Part shown: positions 20,572 to 29,669 of the stretch, one piece after another
How the letters are laid out: each line of letters opens with the position of its first letter
Position numbering within the stretch: the stretch's first letter is position 1
DNA from: an uncultured Paracoccaceae bacterium
Lineage (GTDB): Bacteria; Pseudomonadota; Alphaproteobacteria; Rhodobacterales; Rhodobacteraceae
Length of the DNA stretch: 48,063 nucleotides
Assembly (NCBI GenBank): GCA_958439195.1
Contig: OY288156.1
Coordinates: 162,501 to 210,563, forward strand
Reading direction: 5' to 3'
Made by a program: the position numbers and the translations under genes
The notes under the pieces: model-generated
The model's input: the letters and a program-made list of their open reading frames with translations, nothing else
Told to the model about the DNA's origin: nothing
The model's database searches: none

Positions 20572-22104
20572 ATGGGACTACTCAACGTGATCCGGAAGCT
20601 GCGCCTACGTCAGGGTTTGGCGATCCGGGAGATCGAGCGCCGCACCGGAGTGTCGCGCAATACCATCAAGAAGTATCTGAAGGCTGATGTGATCGAGCCC
20701 AAGTTTGCGACGCCGGAACGGTCGAGCAAGCTTGATCCATTTGCCGAGACGCTGGCAGGCTGGCTTAAGACCAATGCGAAGAAGGGACGCAAAGATCGGC
20801 ACACGCTGAAGAAGATGCATGCCGATCTCGTCGCTCTTGGCTTCACCGGCTCCTACAACCGGGTGGCGGCCTTTGCACGGCAGTGGCGTGCCGATCGTCA
20901 GCGCGACGAGCAAACGACGGGGCGCGGCACCTTCGTCCCGCTGGCTTTCCGCCCGGGCGAGGCGTTCCAGTTTGACTGGAGCGAGGACTTTGCGGTCATC
21001 GGCGGCGAGCGGATGAAGCTGCAGATGGCGCATATCAAGCTGTCTCACAGCCGGGCCTTCCTTCTGCGGGCCTATCCCTTGCAGACCCATGAGATGCTGT
21101 TCGACGCGCACTGGCATGCGTTCCGGGTGTTCGGCGGCGTGCCAGAACGCGGGATCTACGATAACATGAAGACGGCGGTGGATCTTGTGGGCCGCGGTAA
21201 GGCGCGGCAGGTCAATATCCGCTTTTTGGCCATGGCGAACCACTATGTCTTCGAGCCAGATTTCTGCAATCCGGCAGCAGGGTGGGAGAAAGGGCAGGTC
21301 GAGAAGAACGTCCGCGACTCCCGTCATCAGATGCTGCAAGGCATGCCGGACTTTCCCGATCTTGCCGCGCTGAATGACTGGCTGGAACAACGTTGCGTCG
21401 CGCTGTGGCACGAGACCGCACATGGCACGCTGCCTGGAACAATCGCCGATGTCTGGGCTGAGGAACGGGCAGCCTTGATGCCCCTGCCAGTGGCCTTCGA
21501 CGGCTTCATCGAGATCAGCAAGCGCGTCTCGCCCACCTGCCTGATCAGCTTTGAACGCAACCGCTACAGTGTTCCAGCATCATTTGCGAACCGGCCAGTC
21601 AGCCTTCGCGTCTACCCCGACCGGCTGGTCGTGGCTGCGGAAGGCCATATCCTGTGCGAACATATCCGCATCATTCAGCGCAGTCATAAGCAGCCCGCGA
21701 AGACGGTCTACGACTGGCGGCATTATCTGGCGGTCGTGCAACGCAAGCCGGGCGCGCTCAGGAACGGGGCACCCTTTCTGGAATTGCCGCCTGCCTTCAG
21801 ACAGTTGCAGGACCATATGCTCCGCAAGCCTGGTGGTGATCGCGAGATGGTCGATATCCTTGCGCTTGTCTTGCACCATGATGAGCAAGCCGTGCTGACC
21901 GCCGTGGAGCTGGCCTTGGCGGAGGGCGTGCCCACCAAGACCCACGTGTTGAACCTCCTGCACCGCCTGGTCGACGGCAAGGTCATCGATGGTCCGCCGC
22001 TGGATACCCCACAAGCGCTGACCCTGCGGCGTGAGCCCAAGGCCAATGTCGAGCGCTATGACGCCCTGCGCAGCCAAATTGCGGGAGGCCGCCATGCGTC
22101 ATGA
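20572..22104 (+). CDS. istA: IS21 transposase IstA, copy 2
   Basis: A 510-aa DDE transposase, the same as copy 1 except Ser for Leu in PERSSKLD. The ATG at 20572 is preceded by AAGGAG at 20558-20563. The HTH and DDE motifs are intact and it overlaps istB by 11 bases. It appears functional, so the element may still be mobile. Confidence 0.93.
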   Translation: MGLLNVIRKLRLRQGLAIREIERRTGVSRNTIKKYLKADVIEPKFATPERSSKLDPFAETLAGWLKTNAKKGRKDRHTLKKMHADLVALGFTGSYNRVAAFARQWRADRQRDEQTTGRGTFVPLAFRPGEAFQFDWSEDFAVIGGERMKLQMAHIKLSHSRAFLLRAYPLQTHEMLFDAHWHAFRVFGGVPERGIYDNMKTAVDLVGRGKARQVNIRFLAMANHYVFEPDFCNPAAGWEKGQVEKNVRDSRHQMLQGMPDFPDLAALNDWLEQRCVALWHETAHGTLPGTIADVWAEERAALMPLPVAFDGFIEISKRVSPTCLISFERNRYSVPASFANRPVSLRVYPDRLVVAAEGHILCEHIRIIQRSHKQPAKTVYDWRHYLAVVQRKPGALRNGAPFLELPPAFRQLQDHMLRKPGGDREMVDILALVLHHDEQAVLTAVELALAEGVPTKTHVLNLLHRLVDGKVIDGPPLDTPQALTLRREPKANVERYDALRSQIAGGRHAS

Positions 22105-22864
22105 CCCCGCCGCCGCGGCCATCGTCATCATGCTCCGCAGCCTGAAGATGTATGGCATGGCTCAAGCCGTCGAGGATCTCATCGAGCAAGGGGCTCCGGC
22201 TTTTGAAGCCGCCATCCCGATCCTGTCGCAACTTCTGAAGGCAGAATTGGCCGAACGCGAAGTGCGCTCGATCGCCTACCACATGAAGGCAGCGCGCTTC
22301 CCGGCCTACAAGGACCTCGCGGGCTTTGACTTCGCCGCCAGTGAGATCAACGAGGCTACCGTCCGGACCCTCCATCGCAGTGAGTTCATGGACGGCGCCC
22401 AGAATGTCGTGCTGATCGGGGGGCCGGGAACCGGCAAGACCCATGTCGCGACGGCCCTCGGCATCCAGGCCATCGAGCATCATCGCCGCAAGGTCCGCTT
22501 CTTCTCCACCATCGAATTGGTCAATGCCCTCGAACAGGAAAAGGCCAAGGGCAAGGCCGGACAGATTGCAGAAGGCCTGACCAAGCTCGACCTCGTCATC
22601 CTCGACGAGCTTGGATACCTGCCGTTCAGCGCCTCAGGCGGGGCGCTGCCGTTCCACTTGCTGAGCAAGCTTTACGAGCGAACCAGCGTCGTCATCACCA
22701 CCAACCTCAGCTTCAGCGAATGGGCAACGGTTTTTGGCGACGCCAAGATGACCACGGCCTTGCTCGACCGCCTCACCCACCGCTGCCACATCTTGGAGAC
22801 CGGAAACGACAGCTTCCGCTTCAAGGCCAGTTCAGCCGCAACAACCCGAAAAAAGAAGGAGTGA
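22094..22864 (+). CDS. istB: IS21 helper ATPase IstB, copy 2
   Basis: A 256-aa AAA+ ATPase with Walker A GGPGTGKTH and Walker B LVILDELGYLPF, matching copy 1 except Pro for Leu in GALPFH. That change lies in the helix after Walker B and could weaken function, though nothing in the sequence proves it. Confidence 0.92.
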   Translation: MRHDPAAAAIVIMLRSLKMYGMAQAVEDLIEQGAPAFEAAIPILSQLLKAELAEREVRSIAYHMKAARFPAYKDLAGFDFAASEINEATVRTLHRSEFMDGAQNVVLIGGPGTGKTHVATALGIQAIEHHRRKVRFFSTIELVNALEQEKAKGKAGQIAEGLTKLDLVILDELGYLPFSASGGALPFHLLSKLYERTSVVITTNLSFSEWATVFGDAKMTTALLDRLTHRCHILETGNDSFRFKASSAATTRKKKE

Positions 22865-22960
22865 AACCCGTCCTTGACCCACGACTGACACGAAATCCAT
22901 AATCAAAGGTGGGTCAAATCTCGATGGAAAACCCGGGTCAGTTCTCAGTGGAAATCAACA

Positions 22961-23372
22961 GCAGGACTTCGAGGCGGTCTTGCGCGACTATGATGTGGTC
23001 CTGCACAGCCAGGACGCCAAGGCGCTTGAAAAGTCGTTGAATGTCTTGCGGTCCGGCGGCAGGCTGGTGTCGATCACCGGTCCCGCCACCCCTGCCTTTG
23101 CCACCGAGGTCAAGGCACCTTGGTTTCTGAAGCCGCTGTTCTGGGCGATCAGCCGGGGCACCTACAAGAAGGCTCGCCAGCGCAACGTGTCTTTCGACTT
23201 CCTGTTCATGTCAGCGAATAGGGCGCAGTTGCAGCAGATCGGCGCCCTGATCGACGCAAGCCACATCCGCCCGGTTATCGATCGCGTCTACCCCTTTGCC
23301 GAAACGAATGCCGCCATCGCTCATGTTGAAAGCGGTCGCGCGAAGGGCAAGGTCGTCATCAAGATGAGTTAA
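22961..23372 (+). pseudogene. Zinc-binding (quinone oxidoreductase-type) dehydrogenase, 3' fragment
   Basis: The C-terminal roughly 135 residues of an NADP-dependent medium-chain dehydrogenase/reductase. The end of the Rossmann domain (YDVVLHSQDAKALEKSLNVLRSGGRLVSITGPA) and the typical tail (PVIDRVYPFAETNAAIAHVESGRAKGKVVIKM) are recognisable. The 5' two thirds are missing: IS21 copy 2 ends right before the fragment. The missing part is not found next to either IS21 copy in this window, so DNA was lost or moved. It would not make an active enzyme. Confidence 0.85.
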
Positions 23373-23413
23373 TCTCTCTGCCAAGGCATCGCCGCGACCC
23401 AACTTACAGACTA

Positions 23414-23710
23414 TTGCATGGTTCAGGCTGTGATGTCGTTCATGCCCGTGATCTCATTGCGGCCTGGGTCACCGACAACACCGCACGGCCCCACTCGGCC
23501 CTCGGCTACCAGCCCCCCCCCGCAGGCTTCGCGCTGCACCTGACCAACGCAATTGCCCGACCCGCTACACGCCACGAGGGTTCGGCGCGCCGGGCGATTG
23601 CACAACCCGTGCCGAAAGGGCGAAATCAGCAACAGGCTCTGGTCGCGGCTGGAGGAAAGACCAGTGGCAGGTCACGCCAATTTGGCGCCCCCGCGACGAC
23701 ATCAGAATGA
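23414..23710 (+). pseudogene. IS3-family transposase C-terminal fragment
   Basis: The translation LIAAWVTDNTARPHSALGYQ and the following FALHLTNAIARPATRHEG match the last part of an IS3-type OrfB of a different subgroup from the element at 14631. Only the last 90 residues or so remain, and the DDE core is missing. A residue normally present in VTDYN is lost. Confidence 0.75.
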
Positions 23711-23727
23711 TTTAAACCTTTCCAACG

Positions 23728-23901
23728 CTATTGGTTTGGCAAAGCTGCGCAGTGTGCCCCACTCGTCGCTTGCCCGGAACCCAGCGCAATAGCCGGTGGC
23801 GCACGAAACGGATCAAGCGGCGCGCTCGTCGCAAGATCGGCAAGCACAACAGCGGCTATCAGGCCAATGGCGACAAAGGCGGTCAGGCGTCTTGTGGCCA
23901 T
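23728..23901 (-). CDS. Small exported protein downstream of the YeeE gene
   Basis: A 57-aa protein with an N-terminal hydrophobic stretch (TAFVAIGLIAAVVLADLATSAP, about residues 7-28) that looks like a signal peptide. A short tail, GSGQATSGAHCAALP, carries one Cys. It begins four bases after the YeeE/YedE stop and GAGAAG lies just upstream, so it belongs to the same operon. No family is recognised. The Cys and the context suggest a role near periplasmic sulfur handling, but a chance ORF cannot be excluded. Confidence 0.5.
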   Translation of the reverse strand: MATRRLTAFVAIGLIAAVVLADLATSAPLDPFRAPPAIALGSGQATSGAHCAALPNQ

Positions 23902-23905
23902 GGCA

Positions 23906-25021
23906 TCACTTCTCAAATCCGAGGATGGGCCGCAGCCTGACTCCGAACATAGATCCCAGGAAGGCCGCTCCGAACCAGACCCAGCCATGCAGACTGCCGG
24001 TCGAAATGCCGCTGAAAAACGCTCCGACATTACAACCGAAAGCCAACCGCGACGAATATCCCAGCGCCAGGCCCGCGATTACCGTAGCAATCCATGCCCT
24101 TGCCGGAAGCAATTGAAGCGGCTGGTGCAGCCCCCCGCGCCAAGCCGCTACGATGAAAGCTCCTGCGATGATCCCGATATTTGTCAACGAGGTCACATCA
24201 GTGAGCAAGCTCTGACGCACACGTTCGGCATTGCTGGCCGCGCCCCAAAAGGCATTTGCGGATAGGTCCGCGCCTGCCAGCGTAACACCCTTCGCCACCC
24301 ACAGGCCTAGCCCGTAGACCACACCCCAGGGCTGCCCGGATACGACAAGGTTCAAGATCGCCAAGGCCGCCACTGCGACCGCCGCAACGATCAGCCGCCG
24401 TGGGAGAACGCGACCGGCAGGCGTGGCGCGCCACCAGACAACGCCCGCAACTGCTGCCAGCGCCAGCAGAGTGCCGAACAAGCCGCTATTGCCTGAAAAG
24501 GCCACTGTTGGCAGGGTGCCAAGACCCGTCCACCAGAACAGATGGCTTGCCCCCAAGAAACTGCCAATCGCAAAGAAGGGCAGCGCAACGAGGCTCACCA
24601 AGTTTCCCGATCCAGCGTTGACCAGCGTGCCAGACCCGCAACCCAGAACGAGTTGCATGGCGATGCCAAAGACGAAGGCCCCGCCGATCATCGCCACGCC
24701 GACCGGCGCATGGGCCCCGGTCAACTCACCTGGGCTGGCCAAAAGCAGGGGGAAGGCCACCATTGCGACCAGAGCGATGGCCAGCAACTGCGCCAGCAAT
24801 CCGCCGGCCTCGCGCCGCAGGATCATGGCACGCCACGGTCCTGCAAAGCCGAAGCGCAGCCCTTCAAGAACGATCCCGAAGCCAAGACCTATGGCAAGGA
24901 TAAACCCGTAACGTGCCCCGGCCAGCACGGCCACGGCCAACGAAAGGGAAAGCGCAGCCCCGATCAGGGCCGCGCGCGTTCCGATACCAGCCGAGGTGGC
25001 CGGCTGTAAGGCAATGGCCAT
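23906..25021 (-). CDS. YeeE/YedE-family sulfur (thiosulfate) transporter
   Basis: A 371-aa inner-membrane protein with about nine to ten hydrophobic segments. It has the two conserved Cys-Gly sites of this family, LVLGCGSGTLVNAGSGN (about residues 130-146) and FGCNVGAFFSGISTGSLHGWVW (near 325-346). Studied members move thiosulfate or related sulfur species inward, passing it along cysteines. The ATG overlaps the rhodanese stop (TGATG), so it is translationally coupled to that gene. A longer in-frame extension upstream is a shadow of the rhodanese gene. The pairing with an exported rhodanese supports a sulfur-uptake role. Confidence 0.9.
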   Translation of the reverse strand: MAIALQPATSAGIGTRAALIGAALSLSLAVAVLAGARYGFILAIGLGFGIVLEGLRFGFAGPWRAMILRREAGGLLAQLLAIALVAMVAFPLLLASPGELTGAHAPVGVAMIGGAFVFGIAMQLVLGCGSGTLVNAGSGNLVSLVALPFFAIGSFLGASHLFWWTGLGTLPTVAFSGNSGLFGTLLALAAVAGVVWWRATPAGRVLPRRLIVAAVAVAALAILNLVVSGQPWGVVYGLGLWVAKGVTLAGADLSANAFWGAASNAERVRQSLLTDVTSLTNIGIIAGAFIVAAWRGGLHQPLQLLPARAWIATVIAGLALGYSSRLAFGCNVGAFFSGISTGSLHGWVWFGAAFLGSMFGVRLRPILGFEK

Positions 25022-25977
25022 CAGAAGACGCCCTTGATCTGGTTCCACAGGTTCTGAATCGGACCTGGAACATTCGCCATCTCGCCTCCGGCATTCGACC
25101 AGCCGACCATCGACTCGGGGTACAGCTTCACATTTTCCACTCCGGCCAGTTCCGACAGTGCGAACCAGTTCGTTGCCGCCCAATGACCGGTGTTGCAGAA
25201 GCTCACGACCTGCTCCTGTCCGGTGAAGCCCTCTGCCTCGGCAAGTTGGCGCACCGCTGCGGCATCGACGATGGCGGGGCCATTGTCGAACCAACCGGAA
25301 TGTTCAAAGTAGCGCGACTGCGGCAAGGTACCTGGGCGTGCCGCGGCCGGATGCATGGCTTCGCCCGACCAGAAAGCCTCGGGGCGGGCATCCAAAAGCA
25401 GGGCCTGCTCGCCGCCGTCAAGCACGGCGCGGATGTCCTCGGCGCTTGCCATCCAGCGGTCAGAGAAGGCGACGGTAATCGTGCTTGGCTGCGGCGGCAT
25501 TACGGGATCGGTCGAAACCGGCTGGCCCGACTCGGCCCATGCCTTCATGCCTCCGTTCAGGATCGAAAGGTTGGTCAGCCCGCTGGACTTGAGCGTCCAG
25601 TAGACCCGTGCAGCTGCGCCGAAGTCGGTCTCGTCCTTGCCCTGATGGACAATCACCACGCGGCTATCAGCCTGTAGCCCCAGTTCGCGCAGCAGCGCGG
25701 TCAGATCGGCTTCCAGCGGTGCGGCGCCGGGATTCTCGGCCGGGCCGCGAAAGCGCCCGTAAGGCGCGTTGATCGCTCCGGGGATATGCCCGGCGGCAAA
25801 GGTTTCGGCCTCGTCGATCCCCTCTGCTGCTACAGGTGGTCGGATGTCGAGAATGACTGGCGCATCAGTTGCCAGAGTAGTCGCCAGGTCTGACGGGCTG
25901 ACCAGCGGTCCCAATTCTGCCCAGGCCGAACCTGCCATCAGGAACAGCGCGGCGATGCCAGTTGCAATGCGGTTCAT
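25021..25977 (-). CDS. Periplasmic two-domain rhodanese (sulfurtransferase)
   Basis: A 318-aa protein with a signal peptide (residues 1-20, ending AWA). The first rhodanese domain (about 25-155) has no Cys at its active loop (HQGKDE) and is structural. The second (about 165-300) has the active Cys261 in SFCNTGHWAA. It would bind sulfur as a persulfide in the periplasm and hand it on. It is the first gene of a coupled operon with the YeeE/YedE transporter and a small exported protein. About 260 bases of gene-free DNA upstream must carry the promoter. Confidence 0.92.
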   Translation of the reverse strand: MNRIATGIAALFLMAGSAWAELGPLVSPSDLATTLATDAPVILDIRPPVAAEGIDEAETFAAGHIPGAINAPYGRFRGPAENPGAAPLEADLTALLRELGLQADSRVVIVHQGKDETDFGAAARVYWTLKSSGLTNLSILNGGMKAWAESGQPVSTDPVMPPQPSTITVAFSDRWMASAEDIRAVLDGGEQALLLDARPEAFWSGEAMHPAAARPGTLPQSRYFEHSGWFDNGPAIVDAAAVRQLAEAEGFTGQEQVVSFCNTGHWAATNWFALSELAGVENVKLYPESMVGWSNAGGEMANVPGPIQNLWNQIKGVF

Positions 25978-26236
25978 GTCTGCCTCCTATTCGCGGTAAC
26001 TAAGATTATCGCGCTTATTTCGTGCCCAGCCAAAAAACGCAACTTGCGCACCCACACATCGAAAATAGAGAGTGAGAGTGCGTTCCCGCCGGCTGATGGT
26101 CATTGCATGGTAGTGTTCTTTTTCATGGTGAACGCCGGGAAAAATATCCAGCATTTTTGATCCAATCAAACATCTGTTCCTTTTTCACACCTGTCTTCTT
26201 TGCCGAACGTGCCAAATTCTCAAGAGGTAAGAAGAG

Positions 26237-26431
26237 TTGAGTTGCTCTGATAGGCGCGTCGTGTCGCAATCACGGTTCACGGGAGCGAAAATCATCGAAA
26301 TCCTGAAGGAACAGATGAAAGGGTCGCCAAAGGCTGAGATTTGCCGCAAGCATGGGATCAGCTTGGCGACGTTCAAAAAATGCAAGTGGCGGTTCGGTGG
26401 CATGGATGTCTCTGACCACGCAACGATCTAG
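26237..26431 (+). pseudogene. IS3-family OrfA fragment
   Basis: About 60 codons reading RFTGAKIIEILKEQMKGSPKAEICRKHGISLATFKKCKWRFGGMDVSD, the HTH of an IS3-type OrfA. The sequence departs from the family after DVSD, and no OrfB follows. It is a remnant. Confidence 0.75.
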
Positions 26432-26494
26432 CCCTGTTAATGCCGCAAGCATAACCCGATAGTAGCACAGGCTGGCGGTGACGATTGTCTGGGG

Positions 26495-26625
26495 AAGTGA
26501 TGATGCGTATCGCGCCGTCTTGTGGCGGATTCCGATGCCGCGTTCACGGGGAAAGCCCTCGATGTTCCGCGGTTTGAACGCAAAGTGAACATACAGCATC
26601 ACAGCCAATCGGACGATCCCAGGCC
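26495..26625 (-). pseudogene. IS6-family transposase fragment
   Basis: Read leftward, IVRLAVMLYVHFAFKPRNIEG then ERGIGIRHKTARY matches by eye the start of Rhodobacterales IS6-type transposases. The DDE core is absent and the reading breaks down after about 45 codons. Confidence 0.6.
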
Positions 26626-26708
26626 TTGATGCTGATAGCGGAAGGGTGAGTCCGCAGCCCTTCGGGATGCCCGCAACACGCTCCTGTTACACCGCTCACG
26701 CGCACTTA

Positions 26709-28112
26709 TCAGCCCGCAGAAAAAGGATCGGAAACGCCGGGATGGTGACCTGCTTCTTCCAGGGCAGCGCCGGCGGCAAGAAGTATGTCTTCGCGGAACC
26801 GCGCGCTTACCAGTTGCACGCCAACCGGGCGGCCATCGGCATAGCCGGTGGCAAGGCTGAGTGCGGGAAGCCCGAGTGCAGGCAGTCCACGTTGGGTCAA
26901 TTGGGCCTCATATACTTTGGCAAACGACGCTTCCGAGGCGACGTCGAGTTGCTGGTCAAACGGCAGTTCGCCTGACACAGGACAAAGAAGCACGGGGTAG
27001 CGGCTTAGGAACAACTCCCACTGGCGCAGTAATGTTGCGCGTGTCTGCAATGCCCGCATCACGCTTTCCAGATCCAGCGGGCCTGCGGCAAGGCTCATCT
27101 GCCGATACACGAATTCCGAATCCGGCTCGCCTTCGCGCGTGATCATTTCCTGCATGGCAAACCGGGTGTCGGCCATCCACAGGGTGGCGTTGACAGCGGC
27201 GGCCTCTCGCATCGGCGGGCAGGGCACTTCCTCGACCTGCCATCCTGCGACTTCTAGCATCTTTGCCGCGCCGATAAGCGCGGCGCGGACGCGCGCATCG
27301 ACGGGCATGTCATCGGGTGCCAGTGTCAGGGCCGCGCGCCGGGGGTAGGGGGCACCGTCCAAGGGCGCGGGCACATACCAAGGGTCGCGTGGATCGGCCT
27401 TGGCCATTGCGCCCAGCGCCAGCGAAAGATCTTCCACTGTGCGGGCTATCGGGCCAGACACAGCCATCAGTTGCGCCCCGATAAAGCGATCTGGGGCAGA
27501 CGCGTTGTATGCGGGAACGCGCCCCATGGTTGGCCGCAACCCGTGCAATCCGCAAGCGTAGGCGGGGTAGCGGATGGAGCCTGCGATGTCTGTCCCATGC
27601 CCCATCGCACAGATCCCGCTGGCAACAGCGGCCGCAGTGCCGCCAGATGAACCACCGGGAGTAATCAACCGATTGCGAGGGTTCAGGGTCTGCCCGTGCA
27701 GATCGTTCTTGGTGAACCAGCGTAAGGAAAACGCAGGCGTGTTCGTGCGACCGATGATAATCGCCCCGGCGCGCCGCAGGTTGGCGACGACCGGGCTGTC
27801 GTGCTGTGCAACGGCGTCCTTCGAAATGCGCAAACCGTTCGTGGTGGCCAGCCCTGCCTGATCCACATTGACCTTGATTGTCACCGGAACCCCGGCAAGA
27901 GGTCCGGGATATTCGCCTGTAGATATCCGGGCATCAAGCGCGGCTGCGGTGAGGATAGCCTCATCTGCGCAATCCTGCACCACCGCATTGATGGCCGGGT
28001 TGACTGCGGCAAGCCGGTCCAGATGGGCCATCGTTACGTCGGACGCTGATACCGTTCGGTCCTGCACGGCGCGGGCAAGTTGCGCTGCTGAAAGGCGCCA
28101 GAGATCGGACAT
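26709..28112 (-). CDS. Amidase-signature-family hydrolase
   Basis: A 467-aa amidase of the Ser-cisSer-Lys type. Lys80 is in VPVTIKVN, the cis-Ser in PGGSSGG (about 156) and the nucleophile Ser179 in GTDIAGSIRYP, all in the usual order and spacing. It hydrolyses a carboxamide to acid and ammonia; the substrate is not readable. Full family length, without signal peptide. It is divergent from the Tat-exported MBL hydrolase across a 540-base gap and is preceded by IS remnants. GatA is unlikely because no gatB or gatC is adjacent. Confidence 0.9.
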   Translation of the reverse strand: MSDLWRLSAAQLARAVQDRTVSASDVTMAHLDRLAAVNPAINAVVQDCADEAILTAAALDARISTGEYPGPLAGVPVTIKVNVDQAGLATTNGLRISKDAVAQHDSPVVANLRRAGAIIIGRTNTPAFSLRWFTKNDLHGQTLNPRNRLITPGGSSGGTAAAVASGICAMGHGTDIAGSIRYPAYACGLHGLRPTMGRVPAYNASAPDRFIGAQLMAVSGPIARTVEDLSLALGAMAKADPRDPWYVPAPLDGAPYPRRAALTLAPDDMPVDARVRAALIGAAKMLEVAGWQVEEVPCPPMREAAAVNATLWMADTRFAMQEMITREGEPDSEFVYRQMSLAAGPLDLESVMRALQTRATLLRQWELFLSRYPVLLCPVSGELPFDQQLDVASEASFAKVYEAQLTQRGLPALGLPALSLATGYADGRPVGVQLVSARFREDILLAAGAALEEAGHHPGVSDPFSAG

Positions 28113-28652
28113 GGGGTAGGGCCTTTTGTTTTGGTGATCAGCGGTGATGATACATAGGCTAACCTCCTATCCGGCCGCGATCTACAGTCGGGTGCGTGCC
28201 GGATGCACAATCCGATCCTGTGCTTGCCACGAACACGGTCGGACCTCGGATGGCGATAGGCTACCCCCGCGCCCGAAAGGGGTGCGCGATGGGGTAGGGT
28301 CACTGATGGATCAAGGCGCAAGACCTGCTGCCCACGGAATGCATGGACGACAAAGCAAGTCCCATTTCCGAAGGGTGAGCCTTGGGTATCTGCGCTATTC
28401 GTGCCCGTGGCAGGCACATTGCGGATACCGGGCCTAGACTGGCACCTCATCGCCCTTTTCGATCAAGAAATGTCCACCGACCTGTTTGGCACATAGCGCA
28501 TACACGTTGTTCGGGGAGACATGCTCGATTTCTGACCGAACCATCTAGATCAGTCGGCGCACTCGCAAAGTGATGAGGGGCCAGACGAAACCAATGTTGA
28601 TTGGAACCAAGGTTGAGCTAACTCGCACTCAGCAAATGGCGCAAGGTATATC
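28113..28652. other. Divergent intergenic region with a hairpin
   Basis: 540 bases between the divergent amidase and MBL genes with no convincing ORF. It includes a strong stem-loop at 28261-28297: CTACCCC pairs with GGGGTAG and an inner GCGC with GCGC. No known riboswitch was recognised. Promoters for both genes must lie here. Confidence 0.5.
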
Positions 28653-29627
28653 ATGAAACCGATCTTCTCCCGTCGCACCGCCCTTTTGGGCGGCGCTTTC
28701 GCTCTCGGCGCACCCTTTCTCAACGGGCGTGTCGCCATCGCTCAGGAAGCAGAATCATCCAACCTCGTTTTGCCAACCTTCTATGATCGGATGGTCGGTG
28801 ATCTGCGGGTGACGGTCCTTTTGGACGGCTTCTTTGATCTTGGGCATCCGTTGATCACCAACGCAACTGCCGAACAGATCGACGCCGGGATGACGAGTGC
28901 ATACCTCGGCGCTGGCGATCAGATCCGGCTGCCGATCAGCATACATCTTGTCCATGCTGCGGACGGCATCACCATGATCGACGCCGGGTCAGGAAGTGCT
29001 TTCGGCCCGACTGCCGGTCGGGTCGCGGCCGCGCTTAACACAATGGGGATCGGCACCGAAGAGATTACGCGGATCGTCTTGACCCATATGCATCCGGATC
29101 ACATCGGCGGTCTGCTTTCCTCAGACGGGAAAGCGGTCTTCGGCTCCGCTTCCCTGCACGTCCATGAGGCCGATCTGAAATTCTGGACCGACGAGGCAAT
29201 CGCCGCCTCCGTTCCAGATGACTCGAAACCTTTCTTCGCCTTGGCGCGTAGCGTATCGGCTGCATATAGTGAGCGGCTTAATACATTCGTCGGCTCTGCA
29301 GATCTTGGTGGGGGGCTCAGCACTGTTGAAGCCTTTGGACACACCCCGGGTCATTCGGCAGTGCGGGTCTCCGACGGAACAGACCAGCTTTTGATTTTGG
29401 GTGACGCGGCAGCCGTGGCAGCCGTCCAATTCCAAAACCCGGACGCCGGCATTGCGTTTGATGCAGACGGTGCACAGGCGGCCGTGACGCGCAAGGCGAT
29501 CTTCGACATGGTCTCTGCAGATCGGATCGCCGTAGCCGCCACTCATCTTCCTTTCCCTGGTGTCGGGCATGTCGAGAGGACAAACAGCGCCTATGCGTGG
29601 GTGCCCGAGCATTGGCAGGTGATGTAA
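28653..29627 (+). CDS. Tat-exported MBL-fold metallohydrolase
   Basis: A 324-aa protein with a twin-arginine signal (SRRTALLGGAFALG, about residues 6-19, cleavage near AIAQ). The metallo-beta-lactamase fold has the zinc motif THMHPDHIGG (H145, H147, D149, H150). Further ligands are probably GHTPGHS (near 230-236) and LGDAA. Such enzymes hydrolyse lactones, esters or other small molecules in the periplasm, and the substrate here is unknown. It is the first of several rightward genes; a hairpin follows its stop. Confidence 0.88.
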   Translation: MKPIFSRRTALLGGAFALGAPFLNGRVAIAQEAESSNLVLPTFYDRMVGDLRVTVLLDGFFDLGHPLITNATAEQIDAGMTSAYLGAGDQIRLPISIHLVHAADGITMIDAGSGSAFGPTAGRVAAALNTMGIGTEEITRIVLTHMHPDHIGGLLSSDGKAVFGSASLHVHEADLKFWTDEAIAASVPDDSKPFFALARSVSAAYSERLNTFVGSADLGGGLSTVEAFGHTPGHSAVRVSDGTDQLLILGDAAAVAAVQFQNPDAGIAFDADGAQAAVTRKAIFDMVSADRIAVAATHLPFPGVGHVERTNSAYAWVPEHWQVM

Positions 29628-29645
29628 AGCCAGTTTGAAGATCAT

Positions 29646-29669
29646 GTTGGGCAGCACTTGTTGCCCAAC
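29646..29669 (+). terminator. Hairpin after the MBL gene
   Basis: GTTGGGCA (29646-29653) and TGCCCAAC (29662-29669) form a perfect 8-bp stem 18 bases after the stop codon. No T tract follows, so termination may be Rho-aided or partial. Confidence 0.5.

Larger units (their letters stand above)
20462..22960 (+). mobile_element. IS21-family insertion sequence, copy 2
   Basis: 2,499 bp, the same length as copy 1 and nearly identical, in opposite orientation, with the same TGTTGATTTCC and GGAAATCAACA ends. The left flank ends CCCTGTA and the right flank starts GCAGGAC, so there is no target duplication. Its right end cuts into a zinc-binding dehydrogenase gene. Confidence 0.92.

Noticed and set aside
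25022..25294. N-terminal extension of the YeeE frame
   Set aside because: It overlaps the rhodanese gene out of frame and lacks membrane character; the ATG at 25021 is coupled to the rhodanese stop.
24423..25677. Long forward frames opposite the YeeE and rhodanese genes
   Set aside because: The reverse-strand proteins have clear motifs, so the forward frames are GC-driven shadows.
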